From positions 1 to 8,898 of the forward strand of contig CAZIGW010000054.1 of assembly GCA_964538565.1 (NCBI GenBank): a stretch of 8,898 bases of DNA. Reading direction: 5' to 3'. Numbering within the stretch: the stretch's first letter is position 1; the number at the start of each line of letters is the position of its first letter. Position numbers and translations under genes: made by a program. Positions 7,002 to 8,898 of the stretch are shown here, piece after piece. The notes under the pieces were generated by a model. The model had not been told where the DNA came from. It worked only from the letters and a program-made list of their open reading frames with translations, and did not search any database. This stretch comes from CAYVBN01 sp964538565. Lineage in GTDB: Bacteria > Pseudomonadota > Alphaproteobacteria > Rhizobiales > Xanthobacteraceae.

Positions 7002-7231
7002 CAGCCGCTCTCCTTCTGACCGACCGGGCCGGTCGTCACCAGCCGCAGCACCCCGAACGCGATGGCGAGGACGACCATCACGGCCCCGACGCCCTTGGCT
7101 GGAACCAGCGCCTCGACCAGCGGCCGCAAGTCGATGCCATCGAGCACGTCGAGCAGGCCGACGAGCCCGCTGACGAGCGCAAGCGCGATCGTGCGCCAGC
7201 CTTTGAGCGTCCTGCGCAGCCGCTCAATCAC
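7001..7231 (-). CDS. Small two-segment membrane protein of the lysis cassette
   Basis: This 76-residue protein has two hydrophobic segments, about 14-31 (TIALALVSGLVGLLDVL) and 46-66 (KGVGAVMVVLAIAFGVLRLV), joined by a short loop. The start codon is GTG, supported by GGAGG ending 5 nt upstream, and it overlaps the stop of the preceding 55-aa gene by eight bases (GTGATTGA). Its last codon overlaps the holin start. Positive residues precede the first span (RLRRTLKGWR), suggesting a cytoplasmic N-terminus. I do not recognise a family. Similar short membrane proteins occur beside endolysins in alphaproteobacterial prophages and could be a second holin, an antiholin or a pinholin-like factor, but the sequence does not show which. 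Confidence 0.65.
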   Translation of the reverse strand: MIERLRRTLKGWRTIALALVSGLVGLLDVLDGIDLRPLVEALVPAKGVGAVMVVLAIAFGVLRLVTTGPVGQKESG

Positions 7232-7391
7232 GTCCGCCTCCGAGGATCTTCGCCTCGAGCGCCGCCGCGCGGTTGCGCAGCGCCGCGGCCTCGGCCCGCG
7301 CGCCGTTGAGGATTTCTCTCGCCTTGGGCCACGAGCAGATCGCCGCGACGTAGCCGGCCGCGAAGATCACCGCGATGAGAATCGCATTCAT
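7224..7391 (-). CDS. 55-aa membrane plus coiled-coil protein (possible spanin-like or lysis accessory)
   Basis: This short gene lies between the muramidase and the 76-aa protein. Its ATG at 7391 overlaps the muramidase stop as ATGA, and GGAG lies about 7 nt upstream, so it is a strong small-gene call despite 55 residues. The N-terminal segment MNAILIAVIFAAGYVAAIC is a single membrane span or uncleaved signal anchor. It is followed by a charged Ala/Glu/Arg-rich helix (about 22-48, with REILNGARAEAAALRNRAAA) likely to form a coiled coil. This order, membrane anchor then periplasmic helix, is the shape of inner-membrane spanins (Rz), but real Rz proteins are usually longer, above 100 residues, and no overlapping Rz1 lipoprotein is seen. 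A function in lysis is inferred only from position. Confidence 0.6.
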   Translation of the reverse strand: MNAILIAVIFAAGYVAAICSWPKAREILNGARAEAAALRNRAAALEAKILGGGRD

Positions 7392-8215
7392 GTTCTCTCC
7401 TCTGCTTTGATGTCCGGAACAGGGACGAGACCGGGCGACGGCGCCTCCTGCCGGGCGCGGCGCCGGCGAGCGAGAAGCGCCAGGATTCCGGCAGCCGCGG
7501 CGACGGTCGCCACGAAAACGGCCAGGAGGGCGAGCGGCGGCATGCCGACGGCGTGCGCTGAGGCGGCAGCGCCCGCTGCCGCGCCCGCCGCGACCACGAT
7601 GGCGGGCTTCGCGGATTTCGCGGCGTCCACGACGCCTTTGGCGGGCGCATGCGAGGCGCTCGGTGCCCGCGGCGCCAAGGGCGCGGAGAGCGCGGACGAC
7701 GCCGCCAGTGCAAGCGAGAACGCCTTCACCTCCGCGACGCGCCGCGACCACCCGGCGCCGAACACGGGCCAGGTGCGAAGCGAGCGAAGGAAGCTCAGAC
7801 GCTCGTCGTTGATCGCCACGATGACGGCGCGGGGCTCGCGTTTGGCGAGCTCCCGGAGCACGTCGTCGGTCACGCGGCCAGCGTCGTCCCGCAACCCGAG
7901 CAGCCGTCGGAGAACCTTGCCTGATCGTCCGATGCCGGAATTGACGCCGTAGTCGAAGACGGTCGCGTCGACGCCGGCCGGCAACTCGTCGCAGCGCAAC
8001 GCCGCCCAGTATTTGTTCCGATAGATCTCCTTGGCCACTTCGACCCGCATTGCCCTTACGTCATCTGCGGTCGCATCGGCTTTGACGTACCGCCGGTAGT
8101 CGCCGATAGTGATGCCGAAGTTGGTCGGACCGCCCGGATCCGCGGGATGATTGCTGTAGCCGCCTTCGTGCACGAGCAGGCGGCGCAGGCACTCGTCGTA
8201 GCTGGACGCGGCCAT
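7388..8215 (-). CDS. GH108-type N-acetylmuramidase (endolysin) with C-terminal membrane anchor
   Basis: The enzyme cleaves the glycan backbone of peptidoglycan between N-acetylmuramic acid and N-acetylglucosamine. From ATG 8215 (GAGG about 7 nt upstream) it has 275 residues. The GH108 domain starts at about residue 5 and contains HEGGYSNHPADPGGPTNFGIT (read in parts, about 16-36) with the likely catalytic Glu17. A peptidoglycan-binding-3-like part follows at about 80-170: AGVDATVFDYGVNSGIG, then FGAGWSRRV. Typical phage and GTA members stop near here, at about 170-200 residues. This one continues with an Ala/Ser/Pro-rich linker (about 170-225) and a membrane segment (about 226-249, PPLALLAVFVATVAAAAGI) followed by RRRRAR, so the enzyme may be tethered with its tail inside. 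A frame start at 8266 would add an improbable basic leader reaching into the terminator region. It is the first gene of the cassette. Confidence 0.88.
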   Translation of the reverse strand: MAASSYDECLRRLLVHEGGYSNHPADPGGPTNFGITIGDYRRYVKADATADDVRAMRVEVAKEIYRNKYWAALRCDELPAGVDATVFDYGVNSGIGRSGKVLRRLLGLRDDAGRVTDDVLRELAKREPRAVIVAINDERLSFLRSLRTWPVFGAGWSRRVAEVKAFSLALAASSALSAPLAPRAPSASHAPAKGVVDAAKSAKPAIVVAAGAAAGAAASAHAVGMPPLALLAVFVATVAAAAGILALLARRRRARQEAPSPGLVPVPDIKAEERT

Positions 8216-8228
8216 CGGGACCCTCAAC

Positions 8229-8253
8229 AAAAAAGGCCGCCCGGAGCGGCGGC
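8229..8253 (-). terminator. Rho-independent terminator directly upstream of the muramidase
   Basis: On the minus strand, GCCGCC (8253-8248), a 6-nt loop and GGCGGC (8241-8236) form a perfect GC stem, followed by CC and then six T residues (8234-8229). The T tract ends 13 nt before the muramidase ATG, which includes its ribosome binding site. It faces the same direction as the cassette, so it would end transcripts arriving from the right, although no minus-strand gene is present there now. It may be an orphan of a lost upstream gene or an attenuator controlling the cassette. Confidence 0.75.
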
Positions 8254-8898
8254 GGCGTGGGAGCACAGTTCGACGATGGTGAAATTGACTATCAAGCGAC
8301 TGGCATTTGCGCTTGCTCAGCGGAACATATTTGTTGCATGGGCTATGAACGTCGCGGCATACAATTTTTCTGCACTTGCATATCTTCCTTCGCGATACAA
8401 AGATGGATCAAAACGTTATTCCGATTCAGAAAACCAGATCGGCACAGACCCCGCGGCGGCGGACCACAATGACCTTGGACTCAATTTCTTTACGCGTCTC
8501 GTTCTTGAGCATCGTTACGATTTTGTAATTGAATTGGGCGCATTCAATCTCGCTCGTAGCACAAGACTCTCCAAGTTATTTCCGGACGTTCGAGTTTACG
8601 CCTTGGACGTGACGAAGGACTTTGTTATTGAGCGCACACTCAATGGAGTCACAGTCGGACCAAATAACATTGATCATGTCCGCCGGATCGCAGAAAACAA
8701 AGCTGAACGCGGCCTGATATGCGCTCACGGAACGCTGTGCTATTACACCACCAACGACCTCGAACAGTTATTCCGAACCGCCTTTGATCTCGGATTTGAC
8801 CTCGCATTTTCAGAGCCGAACACAATCGGAGAAGGTTCATTAGACAAGTCACACCAGCGCAGTCATATCAGTTGGTACCATCCCTACCTTAGCACGTT
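8254..8898. other. Low-GC segment, probable acquired DNA
   Basis: Hand counts give 27/60 G+C at 8341-8400, 28/60 at 8461-8520, 24/60 at 8521-8580 and 28/60 at 8641-8700, compared with 46/60 at 6841-6900 and 49/60 at 7441-7500. The change is abrupt and coincides with the terminator at 8229-8253. Codons rare on the left, such as TTA and ATA, appear repeatedly on the right. No inverted repeat, insertion sequence end or tRNA fragment is visible at the junction. The right edge lies outside the window. Confidence 0.65.
8276..8898 (+). CDS. Class I SAM-dependent methyltransferase, 3'-truncated by window edge
   Basis: The frame from ATG 8276 stays open to the last base and yields 207 visible residues; the stop is outside. 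Visible signs of the Rossmann methyltransferase fold are strand-loop motif I, DFVIELGAFNLARSTRLSKL (about 82-101, with the E-x-G of the SAM site), then VRVYALDVT with the acidic Asp111 that would bind the ribose. A later block, GLICAHGTLCYYTTNDLEQL (about 146-165), has the look of the strand-4 and following helix region. The N-terminal 80 residues are not recognisable. Upstream support is weak: a GGGAG lies about 12 nt before ATG 8276; GTG 8279 and ATG 8345 are alternatives, the last removing 23 residues. The substrate is unknown. It lies in low-GC, apparently foreign DNA, a setting common for polysaccharide-modifying methyltransferases, but nothing visible shows that link. Another frame in 8257-8472 is a shadow. 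Confidence 0.72.
   Translation, partial: MVKLTIKRLAFALAQRNIFVAWAMNVAAYNFSALAYLPSRYKDGSKRYSDSENQIGTDPAAADHNDLGLNFFTRLVLEHRYDFVIELGAFNLARSTRLSKLFPDVRVYALDVTKDFVIERTLNGVTVGPNNIDHVRRIAENKAERGLICAHGTLCYYTTNDLEQLFRTAFDLGFDLAFSEPNTIGEGSLDKSHQRSHISWYHPYLST

Larger units (their letters stand above)
6361..8253 (-). mobile_element. Phage/GTA-type lysis cassette (prophage remnant or domesticated module)
   Basis: Five minus-strand genes, each overlapping the next by 1-8 nt (GTGATTGA, ATGA and TGATG junctions), encode one muramidase and four small membrane proteins. A GH108 muramidase with a 3TM holin of the GTA-release type is the combination known for the Rhodobacter capsulatus GTA, where endolysin and holin lie apart from the structural cluster. 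No integrase, terminase, capsid or tail gene and no attachment repeat is visible. The cassette is bounded by a hairpin on the left (6321-6358) and a terminator and composition break on the right (8229-8260). Whether it serves a GTA, a prophage beyond the window, or a non-phage lysis function is inference. Confidence 0.6.

Noticed and set aside
7062..7952. 296-codon plus-strand frame across the lysis cassette
   Set aside because: It overlaps four minus-strand genes that have coupled starts and stops; the product is low-complexity Ala/Arg/Ser/Thr.
8257..8472. 71-codon plus-strand frame at the start of the low-GC segment
   Set aside because: A longer frame from 8276 runs to the window end with methyltransferase motifs; this one is in a different frame and begins in the terminator stem region.
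8649..8852. 67-codon minus-strand frame
   Set aside because: Antisense to the methyltransferase frame, with no motif and no ribosome binding site of note.
1..8898. CRISPR array, tRNA, rRNA, insertion sequence or attachment repeat
   Set aside because: No regularly spaced repeats, cloverleaf-like sequence, transposase frame or duplicated junction was found by reading.

Overview
The window is GC-rich almost throughout and looks like the chromosome of an alphaproteobacterium, probably of the Hyphomicrobiales (Bradyrhizobium/Rhodopseudomonas-like). This is an inference from codon usage, the style of the DegP-type protease and diheme peroxidase, and a lysis module resembling that of alphaproteobacterial gene transfer agents (GTAs). 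No marker gene fixes the genus.

Left part (1-6303), ordinary chromosomal genes. The 3' end of a class II aldolase/adducin-family enzyme (1-507) is followed by a membrane-anchored Sel1-repeat protein (699-1565). Convergent to it is a secreted diheme cytochrome c peroxidase (1591-2892, minus strand), transcribed divergently from a secreted AcpA/phospholipase C-type phosphoesterase (3096-4625, plus). Next is a periplasmic Do/DegP-family serine protease with two PDZ domains (4831-6303, plus). Four consecutive genes thus encode products that carry export signals or membrane anchors, so the neighbourhood is envelope-oriented, though nothing shows that they work as one pathway.

Middle part (6361-8253, minus strand), a compact lysis cassette. 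A 13-bp stem hairpin (6321-6358) separates degP from five genes read right to left, each overlapping the next by 1 to 8 bases: a GH108-type N-acetylmuramidase with a C-terminal membrane anchor, a 55-aa membrane/coiled-coil protein, a 76-aa two-segment membrane protein, a 143-aa holin of the GTA 3TM type, and a 70-aa coiled-coil plus membrane-segment protein resembling XhlA. There are no capsid, tail, integrase or terminase genes in the window. The pairing of a GH108 muramidase with a GTA-type 3TM holin resembles the endolysin/holin release module of the Rhodobacter GTA. A Rho-independent terminator reading in the same direction (8229-8253) stands directly before the muramidase ribosome binding site and leaves no room for a promoter between them.

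Right part (about 8254-8898). Base composition drops abruptly to roughly 40-53% GC in the stretches counted by hand, against 77-82% in stretches of the lysis cassette. A plus-strand class I SAM-dependent methyltransferase gene begins at 8276 and runs off the end. This looks like the edge of horizontally acquired DNA. The lysis cassette therefore lies between a normal core gene (degP) and a foreign segment, consistent with either a domesticated/GTA lysis module or the surviving end of a prophage.
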